NCBI GenBank assembly: GCA_016867955.1
Contig: VGIE01000209.1
Coordinates: 1 to 5,039 of the forward strand
DNA length: 5,039 nucleotides
Direction: 5' to 3'
Source of the DNA: Betaproteobacteria bacterium
GTDB lineage: Bacteria > Pseudomonadota > Gammaproteobacteria > Burkholderiales > SG8-39
Under the pieces are notes generated by a model. It saw only the letters and a list, made by a program, of their open reading frames with translations. It did not search any database and was not told the origin of the DNA. This document shows, piece by piece, positions 1 through 5,039 of this stretch. Made by a program: the position numbers and the translations under genes. Each line of letters opens with the position of its first letter. Within the stretch, counting starts at the first letter, position 1.

Positions 1-822
1 GAGCATGCGATGGCCGGCGCATTCGACCTGCTGGCTGCGAGTCGGCCGACGGCCGTCAACCTGTTCTGGGCGCTGGCGCGCATGCGCGCCGAACTCGCCG
101 CTTGCGCCAACACGCCGGTGGCTACCGCCGCTGCACGCATGGAAGCCGCGGCCGTCGCCCTGTTCCAGGCCGACATCGCAGCCAATCATGCCATTGGCCG
201 CGCCGGCGCCCGCCTGATCGCCGACGGCGCGCGCATCATGACGCACTGCAATGCCGGCGCGCTCGCCACCGCGGGCCACGGCACGGCGCTGGGCGTCATC
301 CGCTCGGCCCGCGATGCGGGCAAGTCCATCACCGTGATTGCCAGCGAGACACGGCCATTCCTGTAGGGCTCGCGACTGACTGCCTGGGAACTGGTGCAGG
401 AGCAGATACCGGTGACGCTCGTAACCGACAACATGGCTGCACCTCTGATGGCCACCGGCCGGGTGGACTGCGTGATCGTCGGCGCCGACCGGATCGCCGC
501 CAATGGCGACGTCGCCAACAAGATCGGCACCTGCGGCCTGGGCATACTTGCTGCGCATTACCGGCTGCCGTTCTACGTGGCCGCGCCCCTGTCCACGATC
601 GACCTGCAGACGGCAACCGGCGCCGGCATTCCCATCGAGGAGCGCAGCGGAGAGGAAGTGCTGGGATTTGGCGGCGTAGTTTGGGCATCGGCCGGGGTGA
701 ACACGGCGAATCCGGCGTTCGACGTAACGCCGGCGGGCCTCGTCACGGCGCTGGTCACCGAGAACGGTGTTGTCGAACGACCCGATACCGCTTCGATCAA
801 GGGGCTCTTCGTCGAAACCTGA
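1..822 (+). pseudogene. mtnA: S-methyl-5-thioribose-1-phosphate isomerase, 5'-truncated by the window and interrupted by an amber codon
   Basis: MtnA converts 5-methylthioribose-1-phosphate to 5-methylthioribulose-1-phosphate in the cytoplasmic methionine salvage pathway. The frame is open from base 1 and encodes 273 codons to a TGA at 820-822, against a usual family length of about 350-370, so roughly the first 85-95 residues lie outside the window. Family motifs are plain: SRPTAVNLFWAL near the left edge, THCNAG with the presumed catalytic Cys (codon 247-249), ETRPFL, and VGADRIAANGD with the presumed catalytic Asp (codon 487-489). A TAG at 364-366 falls where relatives normally carry Gln (RPFLQG-ARLTAWEL type motif), so one C-to-T change in CAG explains it. 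There is no frameshift: the same frame continues for 151 codons to the natural stop. The truncated product would lack the catalytic Asp and the C-terminal domain half, so I call it a pseudogene; sequencing error or suppression are alternatives. The ATG at 10 is internal, not the start. Confidence 0.88.
364..366 (+). other. In-frame amber codon splitting mtnA
   Basis: TAG follows the ETRPFL motif of MtnA and precedes GSRLTAWEL in the same frame. The expected residue is Gln (CAG). The SDR gene, dctP and the small CxxC ORF in this window all end in TAG, which argues against amber being reassigned to an amino acid in this organism. A GTG at 394 could allow restart but would yield only the C-terminal half. 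Confidence 0.9.
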
Positions 823-916
823 TTATGATCATTCTGCGAATAAGATCATTGCGCATACTACGTCAATACATGAATCATTATTGTGGACCACAGCCATGGA
901 CCCGCGGACCGGCGCT
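823..916. other. Gap between the convergent mtnA and L,D-transpeptidase genes
   Basis: This short stretch separates two converging genes. Its first 70 bases are much richer in A and T than the surroundings. It contains three copies of ATCATT (828-833, 845-850, 874-879), the first two within GATCATT. No hairpin followed by a T run was found for either strand. A 6-bp hairpin (908-913 with 920-925) straddles the L,D-transpeptidase stop codon but lacks a T tract, so termination here is not demonstrated. Confidence 0.5.
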
Positions 917-1399
917 TCAGCCGGTGATAAGCACCGGCGTCCCGGCGCCCACGCGATCGAAAAGTTCGACGATGTCGGCGTTGCGCATGCGAATGCAGCC
1001 GATGGACCCGGGCCTGCCCATTTCCGCCGTGTCCGGGCTGCCATGGATGTAGATGAAGCGGCGCATCGAATCGACCGTTCCCAGCCGGTTGAAGCCGGGC
1101 TCGCAGCCTGACAGCCAGAGAATGCGGGTAAGGATCCAGTCGCGGTCCGGGAATTGCGCCGCCAGTCCGGGCGACCAGGTTTCGCCAGTGGGCCGGCGGC
1201 GCACGAACACCGTGTTCAGCGGCTGCCCCGCGCCGATGCGCGCGCGAATCAGGTGCCGGCCGCGCGGCGTACAGAAGCTTCCGCTTTGTTCACCTGCGCC
1301 ATTGCGGGAAGTCGATACCGCGCAGCGTCGAACGCATTCGCCCCGCTCGTCGAACAGTGCCAGGGTTTGCTCCGGGATCGAGATTTCAATCCTCGGCAT
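917..1399 (-). CDS. Small L,D-transpeptidase (YkuD domain) family protein without signal peptide
   Basis: The 160-residue product is essentially one YkuD domain. Members of this fold make or edit peptidoglycan cross-links, or attach proteins to peptidoglycan, through a catalytic Cys. Visible are the N-terminal strands (PRIEISIPEQTLALFDERGE), a TPRGRH segment around residues 44-49, the conserved YIHGSPD with His119, and the catalytic block GSIGCIRMRN with Cys135. The usual motif is SHGC; here the His before Gly-Cys is Ile (ATC codon). The protein starts directly in the domain, with no signal peptide or membrane segment, so as read it would stay in the cytoplasm, which is odd for a wall enzyme. 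The ATG at 1399 was chosen because it gives a compact domain; the frame stays open upstream only as the shadow of tadA. Start and tadA stop overlap by 14 bases, suggesting translational coupling. The family call is firm; activity and substrate are not. Confidence 0.88.
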   Translation of the reverse strand: MPRIEISIPEQTLALFDERGECVRRCAVSTSRNGAGEQSGSFCTPRGRHLIRARIGAGQPLNTVFVRRRPTGETWSPGLAAQFPDRDWILTRILWLSGCEPGFNRLGTVDSMRRFIYIHGSPDTAEMGRPGSIGCIRMRNADIVELFDRVGAGTPVLITG

Positions 1400-1937
1400 C
1401 GGGCTGCCCAGCCACAGTATCGCGGGTCCGCCGCGACCGGAAGAACGCCGAGAGCAACCCGCGGCAGTCGGCTTCGAGCACGCCGCCGCGCACCGTCGTG
1501 TGGTAGTTGAGCTTGCGCTCCGCGAAGAGGTCGACCACGCTGCCGCAGGCGCCGGTCTTGGGGTCGCGGGCACCGAAGACGACTCGCGCGAGGCGCGCGT
1601 GCATGATGGCGCCCGCGCACATCGCACAGGGCTCGAGCGTCACGTAAATGCTGCTGCCGACCAGGCGATAGTTGCCCAGCGCCTTGGCCGCCTCACGCAT
1701 GGCCTGGATCTCGGCATGGGCCGTCGGGTCGCGGCGACCGATGGGCGCATTGCAGCCGCGCCCCACGATGCGCCCGTCGCAGACAACCACGGCGCCCACC
1801 GGAACCTCGCCCATGCGGGCAGCCTCTCCGGCCAGACGCAGGGCCTCCGTCATCCAGTGGGCATCGGCCTCGCCGGCGGAATCACGCTCGGCATCCGGGC
1901 TGGTGGGGACGGGCTGGCCTGCAGGGGGAATCGACAT
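1386..1937 (-). CDS. tadA: tRNA-specific adenosine deaminase
   Basis: TadA deaminates adenosine 34 to inosine in tRNA-Arg(ACG), letting one tRNA read several CGN codons; it is normally essential and cytoplasmic. The 183-residue product shows the cytidine/deoxycytidylate deaminase fold: GEVPVGAVVV (43-52), the zinc/catalytic motif PTAHAEI with His74 and Glu76, and the second zinc motif LEPCAMCAGA with Cys104 and Cys107. NAPIGRRDPTAHAE and FGARDPKTGA are typical of TadA rather than of other deaminases. The ATG at 1937 is preferred: the domain begins before Met29 (the DAHWM segment aligns with the N-terminal helix of E. coli TadA), and the longer ATG at 2063 would add 42 residues with no family resemblance across a promoter-like stretch. 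Residues 1-20 are Pro/Ala-rich and may be a loose tail. The Shine-Dalgarno is weak. The L,D-transpeptidase follows in the same transcript. Confidence 0.95.
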   Translation of the reverse strand: MSIPPAGQPVPTSPDAERDSAGEADAHWMTEALRLAGEAARMGEVPVGAVVVCDGRIVGRGCNAPIGRRDPTAHAEIQAMREAAKALGNYRLVGSSIYVTLEPCAMCAGAIMHARLARVVFGARDPKTGACGSVVDLFAERKLNYHTTVRGGVLEADCRGLLSAFFRSRRTRDTVAGQPDAED

Positions 1938-1963
1938 GGTCCTGGCGGATGAAGCGACGATGC

Positions 1964-1990
1964 ATATTAACCCGCTGCGGAGGTTGCCAA
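1964..1990 (-). promoter_or_regulatory. Candidate sigma-70-type promoter for tadA and the L,D-transpeptidase
   Basis: Reading leftward, TTGGCA (1990-1985, five of six matches to the -35 consensus) is followed after 15 bases by TAATAT (1969-1964, four of six matches to the -10). It would start RNA about 20 bases before the tadA ATG. The 15-base spacer is short of the optimum. The -35 overlaps a small inverted repeat, GGTTG-C-CAACC (1982-1992). This is pattern matching only. Confidence 0.3.
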
Positions 1991-2120
1991 CCTGCTGGAC
2001 AGTCAGGCCGCGCCCGCCGCAGGGCGCAGCGCTGGCAGCGCTATTCCGAACCAGGCTGGGCACCCTTCCCTCGCGGCGACGTCCGTCAGGACGGCATGCC
2101 CGTTCAGGAATGAAAAGTGC

Positions 2121-2149
2121 GGGACAAAACCGCCATCACCCGTTATGCT
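2121..2149 (+). promoter_or_regulatory. Candidate promoter for the small CxxC gene
   Basis: GGGACA (2121-2126) and TATGCT (2144-2149) each match four of six positions of the sigma-70 -35 and -10 boxes and are separated by an ideal 17 bases. Transcription would begin near 2156, giving a leader of about 50 bases before the GTG at 2207. It sits at the start of an AT-richer patch. The match is only moderate. Confidence 0.3.
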
Positions 2150-2206
2150 TACGAATCTGCCGCAAGAACTATTCTTCTTTCAAACCTAGCCTCTGGACCC
2201 CACCCT

Positions 2207-2383
2207 GTGAATCCCCTTTGCTCATCCTGCCGCATCCGTCCCGGGACGAAACTCGTCAAGACCGGTCGCAGCGGCCGCTTTGCATCCTGGCGTTGCGCAG
2301 TCTGTCTTGACCGGCGTTCCGGCAGCTGGGTGACCGGATTTCGCCCTCAATCCGAAGCCGCGGCAAAAAACCGCCCGAAGTAG
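2207..2383 (+). CDS. Small basic protein with two CxxC pairs (putative zinc ribbon)
   Basis: I do not recognise this gene. The predicted 58-residue protein has CSSC at residues 5-8 and CAVC at 30-33, a CxxC-21-CxxC arrangement typical of a small zinc ribbon, in which four Cys bind one Zn ion. Between the pairs is a basic stretch (RPGTKLVKTGRSGRFASW), and the tail is also basic (AAAKNRPK), so binding to nucleic acid or to a larger partner is possible but unproven. The GTG start at 2207 is chosen over the in-frame GTG at 2117. The 30 extra codons have only about 43% G or C in third position against about two thirds in the 58-codon part, and they cover the candidate promoter. However, the 2117 start has the better Shine-Dalgarno (AGGA, 7 bases upstream), and the 2207 start has no clear one. 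The ORF ends in TAG. It could also be a chance ORF. Confidence 0.5.
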   Translation: MNPLCSSCRIRPGTKLVKTGRSGRFASWRCAVCLDRRSGSWVTGFRPQSEAAAKNRPK

Positions 2384-2494
2384 CCGGTGCGTTGCTGCGA
2401 CGGGGGCGCCAGCCTCCTCGCGGGCGGCGCACAACCGGTCCAATCAGGACCAGTCGGCCCGTTGGCGCATGGTCAGTTGCCGCCCCTCACCGGG
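2384..2494. other. Gap between convergent small CxxC gene and SDR gene
   Basis: No gene is visible. A short hairpin, GGTCC-AATCA-GGACC (2437-2441 with 2447-2451), lies midway between the two converging stop codons and could be extended past one mismatch. It has no T tract on either strand, so it is at best a weak or Rho-assisted end. Confidence 0.35.
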
Positions 2495-3280
2495 CTATTC
2501 GCGAATCCCGCCCATCAGCAGGCCGCCGTCGATCACCAGCACCGCGCCATTGACGTAGGAGGCATCGGGTGATGCCAGGAAGGCGATGGCCGCGGCGACC
2601 TCGTCGGGCAATCCAATGCGCCCCATGGGCACGCGCACTTCCCGCGCGCGCCGGGTGGCCGGTGTCAACATTGCCGCCGCCAGTTCGGTTTCAATCGGCC
2701 CCGGCGACAAGGCATTGACGTTGATGCCCAGCGGCGCCAGTTCAAAGGCCATCACGCGCGTGAGGGCGACGACACCACCCTTGGCGGCGGCATAGGCGGA
2801 CTGCCGGTCGTTGCCCGTATGGGCGGCCAGCGAAGCCACGTTGACGATGCGCCCCTGCCCCTGCCGCACCATCTGCCGGGCGGCCTCCTGCGCGACGATG
2901 AACACTCCCTTCAGGTTGACGCCCAGCACGCGCTGCAGGTCCTCGTCGGTGGTGTCGAGGAATGGCACCGGCTTGCCGACGGCCGCATTGTTGACGAGGA
3001 TGTCGAGCCGGCCGAAATCGGCAACGATTGCCGACAGGACCCCCGTCACGCTGTCGCGACGGGTGACGTCGATGGCGTAGGCCCTGGCACGGCCGCCCGC
3101 CGCTGAGATGGCAGCGGCGGTTTCCGTGGCACCGGCAATGTTGATGTCGGCAAGCGCTACCTCGGCCCCCTCCGCCGCCAGCCGCCGGGAGGCGGCAGCA
3201 CCGATGCCGCGCGCAGCCCCGGTGACCAGTACAACCTGCCCGGCGAGGCGGTCGCGCACCGCGGCACGCCCAGCAGTCAC
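2495..3280 (-). CDS. SDR-family NAD(P)-dependent oxidoreductase
   Basis: This is a classical short-chain dehydrogenase/reductase, a cytoplasmic enzyme that interconverts alcohols and ketones. The 261-residue product has the Rossmann motif TGAARGIG (20-27), an acidic Asp45 after the second strand that favours NAD over NADP, Asp71-Val72, NNAA (97-100), and the catalytic set Asn122, Ser150, Tyr163 and Lys167 (YAAAK), followed by PGPIETE. The length is typical. The start is the GTG at 3280: it forms a GTGA overlap with the stop of the upstream SnoaL-like gene, has AAGGG just upstream, and leaves a normal short N-terminus. The ATG at 3589 in the same frame would add 103 residues that merely shadow the SnoaL-like gene. 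Many relatives are labelled 3-oxoacyl-ACP reductase, but the context (SnoaL-like partner, TRAP uptake) suggests catabolism of an unidentified substrate. The substrate cannot be read from sequence. Stop codon TAG. Confidence 0.92.
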   Translation of the reverse strand: MTAGRAAVRDRLAGQVVLVTGAARGIGAAASRRLAAEGAEVALADINIAGATETAAAISAAGGRARAYAIDVTRRDSVTGVLSAIVADFGRLDILVNNAAVGKPVPFLDTTDEDLQRVLGVNLKGVFIVAQEAARQMVRQGQGRIVNVASLAAHTGNDRQSAYAAAKGGVVALTRVMAFELAPLGINVNALSPGPIETELAAAMLTPATRRAREVRVPMGRIGLPDEVAAAIAFLASPDASYVNGAVLVIDGGLLMGGIRE

Positions 3281-3777
3281 CTGGCCCTTGCGGCGCCGGT
3301 CTCGGTGAGAAACTCGCGCATGCGCCGGAAGTCGAACAGCACCTGTCCCAGGCTGCCGAACACCGTTTCCATGGTCAGCTTGCCGTTGTCGTCGAAGGAG
3401 CACAGCGCGCCGGTCTTGTAGCAGAACGGCTTGCCGGCCGGGAAGCCCTCGAAGTCGTTGGCCGGAGTCGCCGTAATGCTGACGCGCGCAAAGATCAGGT
3501 TCTCGTTGTTCTCTCCGGCCAGCGGGAACATGTCCTTCTCCTCGCACTTGATGGAGTAGCTGGAGAAGTTCTTGAAATAGTTGATCCACAGCTGGCGCAC
3601 CGCCTCGCGCCCTTCCGCCGTGGCCTTCTTCTTGACCGGATCATCCGGATAAGAGGGGCCGATGACGTGATACTCGGCGTCTTCGGTGACGGTGTCGCAG
3701 ATCCACTGCACGTCGCGCGCGGCTTCCGCGTCGAAGTGCTCCTTGAGGGCTTTCTTCAGTTGCGCAGGTGTCAGCAT
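3277..3777 (-). CDS. SnoaL/NTF2-like fold protein
   Basis: The 166-residue product resembles the SnoaL-like branch of the NTF2-like superfamily, whose cone-shaped fold houses small-molecule isomerases, cyclases, dehydratases and also non-enzymatic binding proteins. An N-terminal helix (PAQLKKALKEHFDAEAARD) leads to a VQWICDTVTEDAEYHVIG segment typical of the family's opening, then a GREAVRQLWINYFKNF helix, and alternating strands around residues 75-145. A charged, partly helical tail (RRMREFLTETGAARAR) closes it. No signal peptide is present. The ATG at 3777 has GGAAAGAG a few bases upstream. The gene overlaps the SDR gene by 4 bases, so the two are very likely co-translated and may act in sequence. 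It begins only about 20 bases after a strong terminator, so it probably depends on read-through from the TRAP genes. The catalytic role is unknown; family placement is from overall pattern, not from a diagnostic motif. Confidence 0.75.
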   Translation of the reverse strand: MLTPAQLKKALKEHFDAEAARDVQWICDTVTEDAEYHVIGPSYPDDPVKKKATAEGREAVRQLWINYFKNFSSYSIKCEEKDMFPLAGENNENLIFARVSITATPANDFEGFPAGKPFCYKTGALCSFDDNGKLTMETVFGSLGQVLFDFRRMREFLTETGAARAR

Positions 3778-3797
3778 GATGCTCTTTCCAACACGTC

Positions 3798-3834
3798 AAA
3801 AAATAAACGGTGCCGGCATTGCTGCCGGCACCGT
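3798..3834 (-). terminator. Intrinsic (Rho-independent) terminator after dctP
   Basis: A perfect 12-bp stem (3807-3818 with 3823-3834) closes on a 4-base loop that reads GCAA in the leftward transcript, a stable GNRA tetraloop. It is followed at once by TTATTTTTT (3806-3798). It begins 14 bases after the dctP stop codon. Only about 20 bases remain before the SnoaL-like ATG, and these carry that gene's Shine-Dalgarno, so there is no obvious room for a separate promoter. Confidence 0.93.
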
Positions 3835-3848
3835 CCATGTTGCGCGTA

Positions 3849-4859
3849 CTACTTGGTTGCCTGGATCCTTTCGTAGACGCCTTCGCCCCAGACTTTCGGT
3901 GCGAACTGCTTCCAGACGTCCTTGGTCGCTTCCTGGAAGGGTTTGACGGCAGGCTTGGCCACTGTCACGCCATTCTTCTGGAACAGGACCACCAGCTCGC
4001 TTTGCTTGGCCCACTCCTTCTCGGTAATTTCAGCCTCATCTTCCCTCCACGCGTCACGTGCGATCTTCTGCGTCTCGGGCGTCATCTTATTCCAGATGTC
4101 GTCGTTGATGATGGTGTTGGTGATATTGAATATCCATTCCACCATGGCCAGGTTCTTGGCGACTTCCCAATGCTTGTTGTCGGCCATGTAGGCGAGCGGG
4201 CCTTCCCAGCCGTCCACCGTACCCTGCTTCAATGAAGTGTAGATTTCCGGAGCGGCAATCACGGCCGGGCTCGCACCCAGGGCACGCAGCGAGGCGACGA
4301 TGACGGGGATCTCGGGAGCGCGGATCTTCATTCCCTTGGCATCATCAGGGGAATTCATCATGCGTTTGTTGGTCAGGAAGATTCTGGACCCGTTGATCAG
4401 GTAGCCGATCTGGCGCACGCCTGTCTGCTTGTAGAAATCCTCCTGCCACTTGGCGCCAACCGCGCCATTCACGGTCTTCTGGGCGTGTTCCAGGTCGCGG
4501 AACAGGAAGGGCATGAACAGCAGGTCATAGATCGGCGAGCCAGTGGCGCCGATGGAGCCCATGCCGATGGTGCCCAGCTTGACGCCATCCATGATCTGGC
4601 GTTCGCCACCCAATTGGTTGCAGCAGAACACTTCGATCGTGACCTTGCCCTTGGTGCGTTCGTTCATCAGCTTGACGAACTTGTTGATGCCATCCAGGTA
4701 AAGGCCCGGCGCCTGCACCGTCGCAAAGCGGAACTTGAGCTCCTGCTGTTGCTGCGCGAACGCCGGCGAGAACGCGAGTGCGGTCGCGACCGGCAGCAGC
4801 CACCTGCCCAGCGCGCGCAGCACGCCGGCTCCGGTCAATGCTCGTTGAACGTATGACAT
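3849..4859 (-). CDS. dctP: TRAP transporter substrate-binding protein, DctP family
   Basis: This is the periplasmic binding component of a tripartite ATP-independent transporter, which captures an organic acid and hands it to the DctQ/DctM membrane proteins for ion-driven import. The 336-residue precursor has a clear Sec signal peptide: a positively charged N-terminus, the hydrophobic LLPVATALAF, and likely cleavage after SPAFA (residue 35) before QQQQ. The mature protein shows NQLGGERQIMDGVKLGTIGM (81-100), GMKIRAPE with Arg180 at the position of the substrate-carboxylate-binding Arg of the family, and EIYTSLKQGTVDGWEGP (205-221). Length is normal. The start is supported by AGGAGG at 4872-4867, 7 bases upstream. 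Two adjacent Cys (79-80) precede NQLGGE. It lies downstream of dctM and is closed by a strong terminator, which suits a binding protein made in excess. The ligand cannot be named; a carboxylate is expected. Confidence 0.95.
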   Translation of the reverse strand: MSYVQRALTGAGVLRALGRWLLPVATALAFSPAFAQQQQELKFRFATVQAPGLYLDGINKFVKLMNERTKGKVTIEVFCCNQLGGERQIMDGVKLGTIGMGSIGATGSPIYDLLFMPFLFRDLEHAQKTVNGAVGAKWQEDFYKQTGVRQIGYLINGSRIFLTNKRMMNSPDDAKGMKIRAPEIPVIVASLRALGASPAVIAAPEIYTSLKQGTVDGWEGPLAYMADNKHWEVAKNLAMVEWIFNITNTIINDDIWNKMTPETQKIARDAWREDEAEITEKEWAKQSELVVLFQKNGVTVAKPAVKPFQEATKDVWKQFAPKVWGEGVYERIQATK

Positions 4860-4960
4860 CGTGTTTCCTCCTAGTGTTGGTACGGCAAGATCATGGCGCC
4901 AAACGAATCGGACCGCGATAACCGCGCCCGGAACCCGCCCGATTCAGGGCCACCATTATG
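4860..4960 (-). other. dctM-dctP intercistronic region with inverted repeat and strong SD
   Basis: The 101 bases between the dctM stop and the dctP start hold the AGGAGG ribosome-binding site (4872-4867). They also hold a spaced inverted repeat, GAATCGG (4905-4911) with CCGATTC (4939-4945), enclosing a smaller CGCG-ATAAC-CGCG hairpin (4914-4926). No convincing -35/-10 pair was seen. The structure may protect or process the dctP message; this is inference. Confidence 0.35.
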
Positions 4961-5039
4961 TCACCGATACAGGATTTCGGGAAGCCACAGGACGATTTTC
5001 GGGACATAGGTAATTATCAGCAGGACGAGTATCAGGATA
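4961..5039 (-). CDS. dctM: TRAP transporter large permease, C-terminal end only
   Basis: Only the last 25 codons and the TGA (4961-4963) are inside the window; the gene enters from the right edge. The peptide ILILVLLIITYVPKIVLWLP with a short EILYR tail is a hydrophobic final transmembrane helix followed by a short end. This matches the usual DctM finish, in which a run of Leu/Ile is followed by a Thr-aromatic-Val-Pro turn and a LWLP stretch. DctM is the multi-helix inner-membrane subunit that forms the translocation path. The position just upstream of a DctP gene on the same strand supports the call strongly. A dctQ small subunit would be expected further right, outside the window. Confidence 0.8.
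   Translation of the reverse strand, partial: ILILVLLIITYVPKIVLWLPEILYR

Larger units (their letters stand above)
1938..2206. other. Divergent intergenic region between tadA and the small CxxC gene
   Basis: I see no convincing coding sequence here. It holds the candidate promoters described separately and two short hairpins: AGCGCT-GGC-AGCGCT (2028-2042) and CGTCC-GTCA-GGACG (2080-2093). Neither is followed by a T tract. The stretch from about 2140 to 2190 is clearly richer in A and T than the neighbouring genes, as expected of promoter or leader DNA. If the small CxxC ORF is not real, the gene-free interval extends to 2494. Confidence 0.5.

Noticed and set aside
394..822. Separate functional gene restarting at GTG 394 after the amber codon
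   Set aside because: It would be only the C-terminal half of MtnA without the catalytic Cys, and there is no clear Shine-Dalgarno.
908..925. ACCGGC/GCCGGT hairpin as terminator of the L,D-transpeptidase gene
   Set aside because: The stem is only 6 bp, includes the stop codon in its loop, and is not followed by a T tract in the leftward direction.
102..1052. 316-codon rightward open frame
   Set aside because: It is the +1-type shadow of mtnA for most of its length, with low-complexity Arg-rich translation, and runs on through the AT-rich gap and into the antisense of the L,D-transpeptidase.
917..1627. 236-codon version of the L,D-transpeptidase starting at 1627
   Set aside because: The extra 76 residues are Ser/Arg/Ala-rich shadow of tadA and show no signal peptide; the ATG at 1399 gives a compact domain.
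1053..1952. 299-codon rightward open frame
   Set aside because: It is antisense to the L,D-transpeptidase and tadA, which have clear family motifs; the translation is unlike any protein and results from high GC.
2110..2310. ATG at 2110 with a good AGGA upstream, opening another small frame
   Set aside because: The translation is rich in Ser, Pro and His with no pattern, and it overlaps the better-supported CxxC frame.
2495..3589. 364-codon version of the SDR starting at 3589
   Set aside because: The first 103 residues are an Arg/Gln-rich shadow of the SnoaL-like gene; the GTG at 3280 overlaps that gene's stop in the standard GTGA way.
3667..4235. Rightward frames opposite dctP and the SnoaL-like gene
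   Set aside because: They are antisense shadows of strongly supported genes, and one crosses the terminator hairpin.

Overview
The window is a GC-rich bacterial chromosome segment. Its gene content points to a betaproteobacterium, probably of the order Burkholderiales (Alcaligenaceae/Bordetella-like); this is an inference from remembered gene types, not a database result. Markers are a tadA gene overlapping a small signal-less YkuD-type L,D-transpeptidase, a TRAP transporter with its own substrate-binding protein, and short-chain dehydrogenase/SnoaL-like accessory enzymes. No rRNA, tRNA, CRISPR array, insertion sequence or phage gene was seen.

Layout. Positions 1-822 (+) hold the 3' three quarters of mtnA (methylthioribose-1-phosphate isomerase, methionine salvage), interrupted by one in-frame amber codon at 364-366 and otherwise intact. 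After a short AT-rich gap, two leftward genes follow: the L,D-transpeptidase (917-1399) and tadA (1386-1937), which overlap by 14 bases with tadA upstream. From 1938 to 2494 there is only one likely gene, a small rightward ORF for a 58-residue protein with two CxxC pairs (2207-2383), with candidate promoters for tadA and for this ORF on either side of the divergent gap. From 2495 to the right edge everything reads leftward: an SDR oxidoreductase (2495-3280), a SnoaL/NTF2-like protein (3277-3777), a strong intrinsic terminator (3798-3834), the TRAP substrate-binding protein dctP (3849-4859), and the last 25 codons of the TRAP large permease dctM (4961-5039).

How the genes fit together. In transcription order the right-hand cluster is dctM, dctP, terminator, SnoaL-like, SDR. 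It looks like an uptake-plus-conversion module for an unidentified organic acid: the TRAP system imports it, and the tightly coupled SnoaL-like/SDR pair (GTGA overlap) may act on it or a derivative. The terminator leaves only about 20 bases before the SnoaL-like start, so the enzyme pair probably depends on read-through. The left half is unrelated housekeeping: tRNA-Arg wobble editing (TadA), a peptidoglycan-type transpeptidase fold, and a methionine salvage gene that appears newly broken.

The observations most worth a second look are the single nonsense codon in mtnA, the transpeptidase with Ile in place of the usual His before the catalytic Gly-Cys, the small double-CxxC protein, and the terminator placed inside the TRAP/enzyme cluster. 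Nothing here is clearly an undescribed biological system.
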